The notes under the pieces were generated by a model, which had not been told where the DNA came from, did not search any database, and saw nothing but the letters and a program-made list of their open reading frames with translations. Below, one piece after another: positions 50,101 to 54,910 of a stretch of 64,000 bases of DNA. The translations under genes and the position numbers were made by a program. The stretch comes from Siphonodentalium dalli (lineage: Eukaryota > Mollusca > Scaphopoda > Gadilida > Siphonodentaliidae), in assembly GCA_032622095.1 (NCBI GenBank), contig CP136064.1, positions 150,599,819-150,663,818 of the forward strand, read 5' to 3'. Within the stretch, counting starts at the first letter, position 1. The number at the start of each line of letters is the position of its first letter.

Positions 50101-51031
50101 CGCAAGACATTTTTTAAAAATTGATACAATAACTTTTTTTCTATTTAAATTATTTCACAGCTCTAACATAGTTCTACCAGGTGGAAGAAGCTTATTTACT
50201 GACATTCGCTCTATCATGGTCTGTTTTTGGGTTGAAAATGGTCAATTTGAGTAAAAAAATGGGTAAAATTTAGCATTTTGTGTGTGCAAACCAAGGGGCA
50301 TAACTCAATGACAAATTGTACGAAGAAGCTAAAGTACAGACAAATGATTACAACTAAAATTTCTGTCGAAATTTAAACATGCTTGATGGGACCTATGCCA
50401 AAGATAATGGCTCAGCATTGATTTGAAGTACAGTACCCCCTCCCAGGTTGGCAAAATTGCTGGAAATCGTGTATTGCTACCTTAACCATTAGATGATAGC
50501 ATGGGCAATTCTACACACACTTTATGTGTTACCAAGTGTTAACAATTCACCCCGTTCCTGGTTCCTTCAAATCATATTCCCGGGAAACGGGAACGAGTGT
50601 GGACCCGGGAACCGGGATATTCCCGTTCCCGGGATTAAACACTTTATAACTTATATATCACCGGTTTTCCGATATATGGTAGTTGGCACAGAATGCCACA
50701 GATTGGAATGGAATTTAAGGCCCTATTAATGTTTGAATATAAAAAAATTAATTACTGCATAATATTTGTGAAACATCGAATTGATAGCTAGCAAAAGTGA
50801 ATCGGATAGAACCTGTAACTATAACCTGTTGCCAATGTCGTATCATTTTGCCATTGTTTTGCATAGAGCATACTACGTCATACCTACGGTCTTTATAATA
50901 ACATCCTCTTGTATTTTCAGAGTAACAATAAAGCCGACCCCAGCTTCAGCTGTCCTCTCTGCGGTCTGTCCATCTCCGATGTCAGTTGTGTGAAGCCAGT
51001 TCTAATCAATATTAATGATGATCACAGATGA
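4906..51031 (+). CDS. pex2: PEX2, peroxisome biogenesis factor 2 (5'-incomplete, five exons seen)
   Basis: Peroxisomal membrane E3 ubiquitin ligase subunit; with PEX10 and PEX12 it forms the complex that ubiquitinates the PEX5 import receptor for recycling. Joined exons are 4906-5109, 21844-21996, 37890-37937, 43606-43803 and 50921-51031, giving 237 codons plus TGA. Every junction is GT-AG and phase 0. The reading frame contains family motifs such as FLIFLQQG, RELLWHGF and LPLINYQRLR, then a C3HC4 RING: CAVC, 11 residues, CKHVFCYYC, 12 residues, CPLC. The RING is split between the last two exons and its spacing is exact only if the intron is removed. The usual length is about 305 residues, so about 65 N-terminal residues are missing and are probably encoded upstream of the window. 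Introns are 16.7, 15.9, 5.7 and 7.1 kb, all filled with transposons. No exon carries a frameshift or stop, so the gene looks functional. Confidence 0.93.
5321..7892. mobile_element. 2.6 kb non-coding TIR element with CCGATA subterminal repeats
   Basis: Ends carry inverted AGGGGTCATCT (5321-5331 and complement at 7882-7892), followed inward by clusters of TTCCCGATA / CCGATA words on the left (5340-5525) and their complements on the right (7655-7865). The interior is AT-rich with no transposase frame. Short TIRs plus many subterminal copies of one motif indicate a non-autonomous DNA transposon. No clear target duplication beyond TA/TTA, so the superfamily is not assigned. Confidence 0.72.
7189..7217. 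repeat. Poly(C) run of 29
   Basis: Uninterrupted C29 inside the TIR element, following GATCTA. Length may be affected by assembly error. Confidence 0.85.
7893..9394. other. Unassigned intron sequence
   Basis: No supported gene or element. An open stretch at 9036-9335 starts in a context resembling a short coding sequence (ATGGCCGAGCCC at 9048) but resembles nothing I know. The right end may include the 5' non-coding leader of the LINE that follows. Confidence 0.35.
9571..10675. mobile_element. hAT-type non-autonomous transposon (1105 bp)
   Basis: Perfect 16-bp terminal inverted repeats TAGAGCTGAAACGGTT (9571-9586 and complement 10660-10675), with an exact 8-bp target duplication GATTGATT at 9563-9570 and 10676-10683. 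Subterminal AACCGGTTAACC words occur at both ends. An 8-bp duplication and TAGAG-type ends are hAT hallmarks. No transposase frame inside. It sits in the zinc-finger segment of the LINE; removing it with one duplication copy restores that frame. Confidence 0.93.
11050..12492 (+). repeat. Satellite array, left part (about 10 monomers)
   Basis: Tandem monomers with two length forms: about 164 bp, ending in TTTTACTCTTTG..GACTAAATCC, and about 155 bp, ending in TTTCAAAATTCAATCCATT. Each contains ACGGGCTACAGGTCGTAC, GATCATCATGAAATTTGTCA, TGTAGATGGGAACGAGT and AACATGGCCGCCAGC. Small antisense ORFs here are by-products. Confidence 0.93.
15182..15625. mobile_element. TTAA-type MITE, AGGTACTCAATCCG family
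   Basis: Element 15186-15621 (436 bp) with about 18-bp inverted ends AGGTCCTCAATCCGAATC and GATTGAGTACCT, flanked by TTGA (15182) and TTAA (15622). Related copies occur at 16305-16521 (truncated), 36129-36433 and 59503-59920, sharing the internal phrase GAGTTATCCATCT. TTAA sites suggest piggyBac or Kolobok mobilisation. No coding sequence. Confidence 0.8.
16160..16715. mobile_element. Foldback-like repeat of GGTTCGCTATTCCGAAGG words with nested MITE
   Basis: The left side (16165-16245) has repeated TTCCGAAGGTTC / CTATTCCAAAGGTTC words; the right side (16555-16710) has the complementary GAACCTTGGGAATAGCGAA words, so the two halves form imperfect inverted repeats. Between them lies a truncated copy of the AGGTACTCAATCCG MITE ending at 16521 with TTAA. 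A related word cluster (AGTCCGAAGGTTCAATAGTC) is at 46590-46715. Confidence 0.6.
16879..17833 (+). repeat. Satellite array, right part, with 3' terminal hairpin
   Basis: About five monomers continuing the array at 11050-12492, then a degenerate last unit (GTTGGAAAACATAGCCGCCA, 17640-17670) and a unique tail ending AAGTTGAGCTACAGTG, the hairpin AGTGTCATTGACACT and TTTCATT. The same degenerate unit and tail end the copies at 36.0 and 62.8 kb. Confidence 0.88.
17834..20790 (+). pseudogene. LINE endonuclease-reverse transcriptase remnant
   Basis: The 3' piece of the disrupted LINE. It starts at the endonuclease motif HLNVRSLVPKI, then TGA at 17870 and an apparent deletion of about 30-40 residues before RRDRDGGVCLYINEK (17915-17970). 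Endonuclease residues GDMNTN and SDHFATF are present. The RT domain has DLQKAFDTVDHN (about 19525), a TAA within the VPQG motif region (19710) and YADD (about 19785). A 62-bp exact tandem duplication (copies beginning at 19807 and 19869) shifts the frame. The final frame ends with a stop near 20714. Confidence 0.87.
20791..21843. other. Unassigned intron sequence before PEX2 exon
   Basis: AT-rich, no element ends recognised. It contains a G run of about 16 near 20856-20871 and several TATATA stretches, and ends in the polypyrimidine tract and AG of the PEX2 acceptor at 21843. Confidence 0.4.
21844..21996 (+). CDS. pex2: PEX2 internal exon (membrane segment)
   Basis: 51 codons, phase 0. The acceptor is CTTTACAG at 21843 and the donor GTGGGT at 21997. 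The translation begins VNKCVSWLENGLK and contains VNFLIFLQQG and ERILGIKAVFP, among the most conserved PEX2 stretches; the first is a hydrophobic membrane segment. It follows the preceding exon directly in the family alignment. Confidence 0.93.
22045..22420. repeat. Cluster of inverted TTAAGCATAATT / GTGTAATTCA words
   Basis: At least six copies of TTATGCTTAA or its complement TTAAGCATAA alternate with AAGTGTAATT or AATTACAC, giving several overlapping imperfect hairpins. The ends (AATTACGCTTTAA near 22065 and GAATTACGCTTAAGC near 22390) suggest a small MITE-like element. No coding signal. Sequence from 22421 to 23080 is unassigned. Confidence 0.5.
23081..23889 (+). repeat. Diverged satellite array, left of antisense LINE
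   Basis: Old monomers related to the satellite above: ATGGCTGCCAGCAGCCATCTTGGATTT recurs about every 150-180 bp, with a distinct sub-phrase CCGATCATCACCAAACTTCA. A Helentron-like 3' tail (TTGAGCTACATTGTCATTGACACTTTCATT) lies at about 23490-23522, inside the array, so more than one copy is involved. The array continues at 28803-28910 on the far side of the LINE. Confidence 0.75.
23890..28802 (-). mobile_element. L1/Tx1-like LINE, minus strand, 5'-truncated and decayed
   Basis: Read on the minus strand, the 3' end is a poly(A) of 17 (T run at 23890-23906) preceded by AATAAA. The order is endonuclease (GDWNLVQN near 27985, YRTDHSII near 27735), a long coiled linker, RT with KAFDSVSWKF (about 26560), QGDP and YADD (26274-26285), and a C-terminal region with a C/H motif (CKDKKESISHIFWECEH, about 24950-25000). 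Several frame breaks and an in-frame stop at 26415-26417 make it dead. Flanks GGATTTAAC (23881-23889) and GGATGTAAC (28803-28811) look like a 9-bp target duplication with one mismatch. Confidence 0.88.
24636..28351 (-). pseudogene. Antisense LINE ORF2 remnant (endonuclease + RT)
   Basis: Consecutive open pieces on the minus strand: 28351-27866 (endonuclease start, residues for GDWN), 27835-26981 (endonuclease end with RTDHS, and linker), 26865-26605 (RT fingers: LITLIPKK, NWRPITLLN), 26360-25872 (RT palm with YADD), 25865-25347 (thumb/connection: FNFVWGSKRDRVKR) and 25268-24636 (C-terminal domain). About five breaks interrupt what was one frame. No ORF1 found upstream. Confidence 0.85.
28803..28915 (+). 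repeat. Diverged satellite monomer, right of antisense LINE
   Basis: Continuation of the monomer interrupted at 23889: GGATGTAACTCTTTGTATGACTAAA, then CCGATCATCACCAAACTTCA and TGACCTCTAG. It shows that the LINE landed in pre-existing satellite. Confidence 0.8.
28916..32695. other. Unassigned intron sequence with one promoter-like patch
   Basis: No supported gene. Around 29081-29094 there is GGGCGG next to a perfect TGACGTCA (29086-29093), and the sequence is unusually CpG-rich for the area. A possible ATG at about 29302 leads to a GTGAGT at 29374, but nothing downstream supports an exon. Poly(C) of about 12 near 30145. The rest is AT-rich without recognised element ends. Confidence 0.35.
32696..32995. 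repeat. Foldback repeat AATTCGAGTCGAC / GTCGACTCGAATT
   Basis: Arm at about 32700-32745 (TTAATTCGAGTCGAC..TTTTGTTTAAAATAAATGCGA), inverted arm at about 32796-32833 (AAACAAACGTCGCATCTCCG..GACTCGAATT) and a third direct copy at about 32935-32985. The first two give a small MITE-like foldback. Superfamily unknown. Confidence 0.6.
33120..33425. repeat. Short tandem duplication with GGAAATTTCCAAC
   Basis: Two copies of about 115 bp share GGAAAT-TTCCA(A)CC-T-ATG, GGTCTGAAATTTCCAACA and GGAAGCTTG/GGAAAGCTTGC. The core GGAAATTTCC is palindromic. No coding signal. Confidence 0.55.
33800..34335. repeat. G-rich palindromic cluster (GGGGGAAGATAAACTAGGT)
   Basis: A unit of about 187 bp (GAGATAAACT..CACATAGT..AAGGTATGGAAAATTCAGGC) is tandemly duplicated. 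Each copy ends in a G run: 17 G at 34014-34030 and 29 G at 34201-34229. After the second comes a perfect 16-bp palindrome GATAACCTAGGTTATC (34231-34246) and three alternating C-run/G-run blocks joined to AAGATAAAC or its complement. Both G-quadruplexes and long hairpins are possible. Confidence 0.8.
34787..36126 (+). mobile_element. Helentron-like satellite element (1.3 kb copy)
   Basis: Intact at both ends: TTAGCTCAACTTTAC with self-complementary GTAAAGTTTGAGCT on the left, a (TG)n patch near 34845, about seven satellite monomers, the degenerate last unit near 36000, and AAGTTGAGCTACAGTG with hairpin AGTGTCATTGACACT and TTTCATT on the right. Non-coding. The right end abuts a TTAA MITE. Confidence 0.88.
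36125..36437. mobile_element. TTAA-type MITE, AGGTACTCAATCCG family
   Basis: Element about 36129-36433 with left end AGGTACTCAATCCGATT and a worn right end, flanked by TTAA at 36125-36128 and 36434-36437. Its left TTAA overlaps the last bases of the Helentron-like copy, so the MITE probably landed there afterwards. Shares GAGTTATCCATCTTCATC and CGAATCAAATATTTTTC with the copies at 15.2 and 59.5 kb. Confidence 0.75.
36438..37889. other. Unassigned intron sequence before PEX2 small exon
   Basis: AT-rich; a direct repeat of ACATGTAGGTCAATTTAA (about 36626 and 36705) is the only structure noticed. No gene supported. Confidence 0.4.
37890..37937 (+). CDS. pex2: PEX2 48-bp small exon
   Basis: Only 16 codons, encoding VSFEFLTRELLWHGFS, the conserved PEX2 motif that follows the LGI-VF-x-x-Q-x-I-R segment. 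The acceptor is AAATTTCAG at 37889 and the donor GTGAGT at 37938; both are strong. Phase 0 on both sides means skipping it would keep the frame but delete a conserved motif. Confidence 0.92.
37938..39161. other. Unassigned intron sequence
   Basis: No coding or element signal seen. GTTGTTAAATATCATC and similar AT-rich words only. Confidence 0.35.
39163..39576 (+). mobile_element. Non-autonomous Helitron (414 bp)
   Basis: Classical Helitron ends: host A at 39162, 5' TC (39163), a GC-rich 3' hairpin GCCCGGACGAAGTCGGGGC (39547-39565), then CTAG (39573-39576) followed by host T. No target duplication or inverted repeats. The body contains a duplicated segment of about 125 bp (CAGACGGATTTTGACGAAAT and CGGATGGATTTCGATGAAAT, each followed by TTTTGGACGGGTCAAATCGT). 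No Rep-helicase. Confidence 0.82.
39618..39749. repeat. 66-bp tandem duplication
   Basis: Two essentially identical 66-bp copies beginning TATCTTCCCTCCAAACACAT at 39618 and 39684. Identity suggests a recent slippage or duplication event. Confidence 0.85.
40055..40620 (+). mobile_element. Repeat element with palindromic head and three 150-bp units
   Basis: The head is a palindrome around TTTACCATACTATGG (about 40063-40092), followed by a TCCGTCTGTCTG tract and then three diverged units, each with AACCAAATTTTGTAT, CAAAATACAGATCGAGTT, GAATATGGGTTTGATC and GGAGTTATGGCC. A second, shorter copy with a similar head lies at 41400-41650. This layout (hairpin head, TCCG tract, tandem units) is common in non-autonomous Helitron-like elements; the 3' end is not resolved. 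Confidence 0.65.
41005..41120 (+). ncRNA. 5S rRNA-like sequence with upstream tRNA-like box A (SINE or 5S pseudogene)
   Basis: 41032-41113 resembles the 3' two-thirds of 5S rRNA: CTCGTCACCGAAGTTAAGCA, then GTCGAGCCCGGTTAGCACTT, GGATGGGTGACCG and TTTCGGGTGTTG, which covers the internal control region (box A, intermediate element, box C). Just upstream, TGGTCCAGTGGTTAAGACGC (41011-41030) resembles a tRNA box A instead of the 5S 5' end. A composite pol III-derived SINE head is the best reading; a truncated 5S pseudogene is the alternative. Not a functional 5S gene, since the first third is absent. Confidence 0.75.
41400..41655 (+). mobile_element. Second copy of the palindromic-head element
   Basis: Head GTGTACCTATACCATAGTATTGTACAC (41406-41432) and the phrase GTCCGGATTGACCACTCATC match the copy at 40.1 kb, followed by one unit with GGAACCAAATTTTGTATA and GGAGTTATGACCC. 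Truncated relative to the first. Confidence 0.65.
41656..42599. other. Unassigned intron sequence
   Basis: Very AT-rich (41660-41780 is mostly A and T runs). No element ends or coding potential recognised. Confidence 0.35.
42600..43166 (+). mobile_element. Non-autonomous Helitron (567 bp) with CCCCCCGCAACGAAG hairpin
   Basis: 5' TC at 42600 after host A, then a strong hairpin between TATACCCCCCCGCAACG and its complement ending at about 42642, and a TCCGTCCGTCGTCCG tract. The 3' end has hairpin GTCCCATTGGGAC (43140-43152) and CTAG (43163-43166) followed by host T. Two internal direct copies of TTTTTCGACTT..GCAACATGCATAATTTTGTC lie about 140 bp apart (42820 and 42950). No coding sequence. Confidence 0.78.
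43606..43803 (+). CDS. pex2: PEX2 exon with first part of RING finger
   Basis: 66 codons, phase 0. The acceptor is CCATTCTAG at 43605 and the donor GTGAGC at 43804. It begins with the end of the last hydrophobic segment (EFLFFVLPLINYQRL), runs through a basic linker, and carries the first six zinc ligands of the RING: CAVC, then CKHVFCYYC. The DWPTAPH stretch between them is diagnostic of PEX2 rather than PEX10 or PEX12. Confidence 0.95.
43804..44423. other. Start of intron 43804-50920
   Basis: Contains a small CCCGGGAA-rich patch at 43896-43965 (CCCGGGAATTG..ACCGGGAATG..CATTCCCGGGAAATG) whose relative recurs at 50575-50640, suggesting a minor repeat family. Otherwise unassigned. Confidence 0.45.
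46585..46720. repeat. GAGGGTTCAATAGTC word cluster
   Basis: Eight or so degenerate repeats of GAGGGTTCAATAGTCCGA in direct order, each 15-20 bp. Related to the complementary word clusters at 16165-16245 and 16555-16710. Probably one arm of a similar small element. Confidence 0.5.
47337..47403. repeat. Near-perfect 67-bp hairpin
   Basis: Arms CCCCAATAATACTTAATCC and GGATTAAGTATTATTGGGG flanking ATCTAT, extended by CCCCACC / GGTGGGG. About 28 paired bases with almost no loop. Confidence 0.88.
47575..47720. mobile_element. 146-bp foldback with 64-bp arms
   Basis: Left arm 47575-47638 (GGAGATAAACATACCCTGTT.. to ..AACAGTTTGTGAACG) and right arm 47656-47720 are near-exact complements around a 17-bp loop rich in GC (AGCTGGCTTGCCGGCGA). 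No flanking duplication identified. Probably a snap-back MITE or a solo terminal hairpin. Confidence 0.82.
47780..48330. promoter_or_regulatory. CpG-rich promoter-like segment with duplicated block
   Basis: CpG is dense here although depleted in most of the window. Present are GGGGCGGG (about 47889), CGGCCAATCAGA (CCAAT-type, about 48123), CACGTG (about 48269) and CTACGTCAC (about 48306). A block of about 80 bp containing GCTCGTTTCGCTACT and GCTGAAGCGGCCGATG is duplicated (47900-47978 and 48011-48090, period about 111). It lies within the 4.8 kb TIR element, so it may be that element's own promoter. Direction not determined; no downstream gene seen. Confidence 0.4.
49843..50485. mobile_element. 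TTAA-type MITE, GGTAGCAGTACACG family (635 bp)
   Basis: Element 49847-50481 with ends GGTAGCAGTACACGATTTC and GAAATCGTGTATTGCTACC (18 of 19 positions complementary), flanked by exact TTAA at 49843-49846 and 50482-50485. Interior without coding sequence. Consistent with piggyBac or Kolobok mobilisation. Confidence 0.9.
50921..51031 (+). CDS. pex2: PEX2 terminal exon (last RING ligands and stop)
   Basis: 36 codons plus TGA at 51029-51031. The acceptor is TGTATTTTCAG at 50920. It supplies the last two RING cysteines as CPLCG, 12 residues after the preceding CYYC pair, the same gap as in vertebrate PEX2. The tail after the RING is short and ends in DDHR. Confidence 0.92.
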   Translation, partial: SNNKADPSFSCPLCGLSISDVSCVKPVLININDDHR

Positions 51032-51375
51032 CGATCATCATTGCTTAACTACAACCTGGAGAACTTCCAGTCATTCCATTATCAGTGACAGTGTGAATGA
51101 CCCATTTGCAAGAACTTATATGAATAGACTCTGTGAGATGGGCTTTCTATTATGGTGCTATTCTTTCTGTTGACACACGCCTAGGTTGTTGGGTCTTTAT
51201 GAAATTTATAATGAAATATTTGATGATTTTTTGTTGTCAAAACCTGAAACCATTCACAAATGATGTGTCTTGCATGCATTCCCATGCATTGTGTGTGAGG
51301 TGTCAGACTTGGTTGTAGAGCACTGTGATAATTAATTATAAATGGGAATAAAATAAAGTAACACCATTTAAGACT
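51032..51375 (+). other. pex2: PEX2 3' UTR with polyadenylation signals
   Basis: Non-coding sequence after the PEX2 stop. Overlapping AATAAA hexamers at 51347-51352 and 51352-51357 are the first good polyadenylation signals downstream, which suggests a 3' UTR of about 340 bases. The mRNA end is inferred. Confidence 0.6.
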
Positions 51376-51640
51376 CATATGAGTTTTTAAAAAACATGAG
51401 CTTTCGGCTATCTAGTAGCCTTTATCAAGTATGAAGTGAACAAATAGTGAAAAGTCGTTGACGTTGAAAGTGTCCATCACGATGACGTGCATAACAAGAG
51501 TGATGGAAAGCATCTATGTCGCGGCTGCTCCCGAGTGCGAGTTCCCCGGAAATTATGCAGTACAGCGTAATGTGAGAGAAAACCACATTATTATTGTTAT
51601 TATTGACACAGACTCATACGGCATATACTTCAATAATTAA
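51376..51640. other. Sequence downstream of PEX2
   Basis: Contains AAACATGAGCTTTCGGCTAT followed by CTAGTAGCCTTTATCAAGTA, a phrase that looks like part of a dispersed repeat (possibly a retroelement end), but I cannot define it. No gene seen. Confidence 0.35.
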
Positions 51641-53397
51641 TTGTCCCCCGACGTTTCCGTCGGAGGACTATAGAAATGACCCTCGTCCGTCCGTCCGTCC
51701 GTGCGTGCGTCCGTCCGTCCGTGCGTCCGAGATTGGGTACCTTCATGGTGTAATCAACTCCTCCTACAGTTTTAAATGTAGAGGTTTGAAACTGTGGGAT
51801 ATTGTTCCTAACATATTGGTGATTTGCAACATCTATATAGCTAATCAAAAATAAAAAAAATTCCATATTTTTGGGGAGGTTTTCGACTTAGAAAATTTGG
51901 AACATTTTTGCCTTTTGGATGAGATTGGGTACCTTCATAGAAAATTTGGAACATTTTTGCCTTTTGGATGAGATTGGGTACCTTCATGGTGTAATCAACT
52001 CCTCCTACAGTTTTAAATGTAGAGATTTGAAACTGTGGGATATTGTTCCTAACATGTTGGTGATTTGCAACATCTATATAGCTAATCAAAAATATAATAT
52101 TTTCCATATTTTTGGGGGGGTTTTCGACTTAGAAAATTTGGAACATTTTTGCCTTTTGGATGAGATTGGGTACCTTCATGGTGTAATCAACTCCTCCTAC
52201 AGTTTTAAATGTAGAGATTTGAAACTCTGGGATATTGTTCCTAACATGTTGTTGATTTGCAACATCTATATAGCTAATAAAAAATATAATGTTTTCCATA
52301 TTTTTGGGGGGTTTTCGACTTAGAAAATTTGGAACATTTTTGCCTTTTGGATGAGATTGGGTACCTTCATGGTGTAATCAACTCCTCCTACAGTTTTAAA
52401 TGTAGAGATTTGAAACTCTGGGATATTGTTCCTAACATGTTGGTGATTTGCAACATCTATATAGCTAATAAAAAATATCATTTTTTCCATATTTTTGGGG
52501 GGTTTTCGACTTAGAAAATTTGGAACATTTTTGCCTTTTGGATGATATTGGGTACCTTCATGGTGTAATCAACTCCTCCTACAGTTTTAAATGTAGAGAT
52601 TTGAAACTCTGGGATATTGTTCCTAACATGTTGGTGATTTGCAACATCTATATAGCTAATCAAAAATATAATATTTTCCATATTTTTGGGGGGGTTTTCG
52701 ACTTAGAAAATTTGGAACATTTTTGCCTTTTGGATGAGATTGGGTACCTTCATGGTGTAATCAACTCCTCCTACAGTTTTAAATGTAGAGATTTGAAACT
52801 CTGGGATATTGTTCCTAACATGTTGTTGATTTGCAACATCTATATAGCTAATAAAAAATATAATGTTTTCCATATTTTTGGGGGGTTTTCGACTTAGAAA
52901 ATTTGGAACATTTTTGCCTTTTGGATGAGATTGGGTACCTTCATGGTGTAATCAACTCCTCCTACAGTTTTAAATGTAGAGATTTGAAACTCTGGGATAT
53001 TGTTCCTAACATGTTGGTGATTTGCAACATCTATATAGCTAATAAAAAATATCATTTTTTCCATATTTTTGGGGGGTTTTCGACTTAGAAAATTTGGAAC
53101 ATTTTTGCCTTTTGGATGATATTGGTACCTTCATGGTGTAATCAACTCCTCCTACAGTTTTAAATGTAGAGATTTGAAACTCTGGGATATTGTTCCTAAC
53201 ATGTTGGTGATTTGCAACATCTATATAGCTAATACAAAAATATCATTTTTTCGCGTTTGCATGCGTTTGTTCATCGGGTTGTTTTGTCCAAGAAATTTTG
53301 CGGTGGTTTGCAACATCTATATACTGTATAACATTGTTGCAAATAGTATCCTTCTAACAATTCCAATCCTGAAGTTTACCACTCGAGTCGGGGGACA
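51641..53397 (+). mobile_element. Satellite-bearing element with TGTCCCCCGAC ends
   Basis: The left end TGTCCCCCGAC (51642) forms a hairpin with CCGTCGGAGGAC, then a TCCGTCCGTGCG tract, then 191-bp tandem units, and the right end GTCGGGGGACA (53387-53397) is the exact complement of the left 11 bases. Same plan as the other hairpin plus TCCG plus tandem-unit elements here; Helentron-like is the best label. It lies just downstream of PEX2. Non-coding. Confidence 0.75.
51729..53250 (+). repeat. 191-bp tandem array with trimeric higher-order repeat
   Basis: About eight units, beginning near 51731, 51972, 52164, 52355, 52546, 52737, 52929 and 53119, each with GATTGGGTACCTTCATGGTG, CTACAGTTTTAAATGTAGAG, GGGATATTGTTCCTAACATG and TTTTCGACTTAGAAAATTTG. 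Unit variants (ATCAAAAATATAATATTTTCC, then ATAAAAAATATAATG.., then ATAAAAAATATCATT..) recur in the same order, so a 574-bp trimer is repeated twice. Open frames inside are incidental; 191 is not a multiple of three. Confidence 0.92.
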
Positions 53398-53585
53398 TGT
53401 GGTCTGCGACCTTTTATTATGTTTACTCTGGTTTCTTTTGCAAAAATGGAGATCGATGACAATACATTTGAACTGGAGTTAAAGGGGTACTGTACACTAA
53501 ATATGGCCATTTTTGGAACGATGTGAGCAGGCCAAAATCTTTTTATTGTAACTAACAGTTATAATTATTCCCCCTGAAATTTTCG

Positions 53586-54057
53586 GAGGACTATTGTAAT
53601 CATCAACATCCGTCCGTGTGTCTGTCCCATTTCTTGTGCGGACTCTAAAGGGGTACTCTACACTAAATTCGGCCATTTATGGGACCATCTAATTTTATAC
53701 TCAATGGAATATTTGCAACAAATGAATGAATTTGAGCCATGGGTGAGTGCAAAATACACTCATTTACCATATGAATGATACAAATAACATGATAATTATA
53801 ATGAAAATGAATTTATGACTCCAGTCATATATTCATTTTCATTATAATTACCATGCTGTTTGCATCATTCATAGACATATGAGTGTATTTTGCAGTAATC
53901 TGTGGCTCAAATTCATTCATTTGTTGCATATATTCTGTTGAGTATAAAAAGGAGATGGTCCCATAAATGGCCGAATTTAGTGTAGAGTACCCCTTTAGAG
54001 TCCGCACAAGAAATGGGACAGACACACTGACGGATGTTGATGATTACAATAGTCCTC
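53586..54057. mobile_element. Giant foldback, 472 bp with about 235-bp arms
   Basis: Left arm 53586-53819 and right arm 53823-54057 are inverted copies at about 90% identity by eye, meeting at a 3-4 base centre (ATGACTCCAGTCAT). The arms carry GAGGACTATTGTAATCATCA, a TCCGTCCGTGTGTCTGTC tract and GGGGTACTCTACACTAAATT. A further partial copy of the GGGGTAC..ACACTAAA phrase lies at 53484. The outer sequence resembles the heads of the hairpin/TCCG elements above, so it may come from head-to-head copies of such an element. Confidence 0.85.
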
Positions 54058-54789
54058 ACATGGTTACACTCTCTATTTGAACGAACATCTATGGCGAGAT
54101 TGATAAATATCGTGTATTTTACACATGGCTATCCAGGAGATATACACAACCTAAACACTTCGTTCTCTTGTGTCAGCAAGCCATGTTCAGTGTGTCCTCA
54201 TGTCACATTTTTCAATGATCAGCAGTTTGTATGAATTTGATACTACAATTGGGGTTCTATAGACATACATGCTTTAATTGTGCATGTGATTAGCACAACA
54301 TCTATGATTACAGAGTCCATATACAATGGAACCTGAGACATGAGATACAGCCAAGTTGTACCCCACAGTGATGATTGGGCCCTACTTTCACAGCATCTGA
54401 AAGGCTTTGATTATTATACCAACATGAGAAAACTGGATATGATGTGTCCGACTCTCCCTATTCATCTTTGTTTATCTGGAAATGTTTTTTTTGTGTCTGT
54501 CAAAGCAATATCTTGGTTGTCTTATCTTAATGACATTTGCTTTCAATGTTCGCCACTATCAGGACATTCAATGGAGTGTTCAGTCGTTTTGTTCAGGTTT
54601 TCCGTGTTCAGGAGTTATGCATCTTTGTTTACCTGGATATGTTTTTTTTTTGTCTATCCAAGCAGATATCGTTGATTTTTGGGTCTTCTGCCTGAGTTTG
54701 GATGGATCATTGATAAATATTAAAAAGAGCGATTCACCATGTAGAACTTACATCAACCCCAAACAGTGGTGGAAAACTATCAATTGAAT
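54058..54789. other. Unassigned sequence with a short direct repeat
   Basis: CATCTTTGTTTATCTGGAAA (about 54463) and CATCTTTGTTTACCTGGATA (about 54619) begin two related segments of about 60 bp. The right end may include upstream parts of the LINE fragment that follows. No gene supported. Confidence 0.35.
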
Positions 54790-54910
54790 TAATGCTATCT
54801 CGGAACTTCAAATGGGTTTCCAGAAAAATCACTCAACTTTTGACAATATTTTTGTCCTTCCAGTGCCTCATTGATATGTATCTTTCCCGGTGAAAGAAAC
54901 TATGAATATT
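54790..54910 (+). mobile_element. LINE reverse transcriptase scrap
   Basis: One frame reads NAISELQMGFQKNHSTFDNI, which matches the RT segment that normally reads E-x-Q-x-GFRKGYST-x-D-x-I just before the DFxKAFD palm motif. The frame then breaks. Too short to classify. Confidence 0.6.

Noticed and set aside
51919-53088. Series of plus-strand ORFs with identical IGYLHGVINSSYSFKC text
   Set aside because: Products of the 191-bp tandem array; each unit shifts frame and ends in a stop. No start, splice or domain evidence.
51729-53250. Possible CRISPR-like array
   Set aside because: Units are 191 bp with no variable spacers, and the genome is eukaryotic.
54340-54787. Two overlapping ORFs of 101 and 111 residues with hydrophobic stretches
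   Set aside because: They overlap in different frames, contain T-run translations and a local direct repeat, and lead into a LINE scrap.
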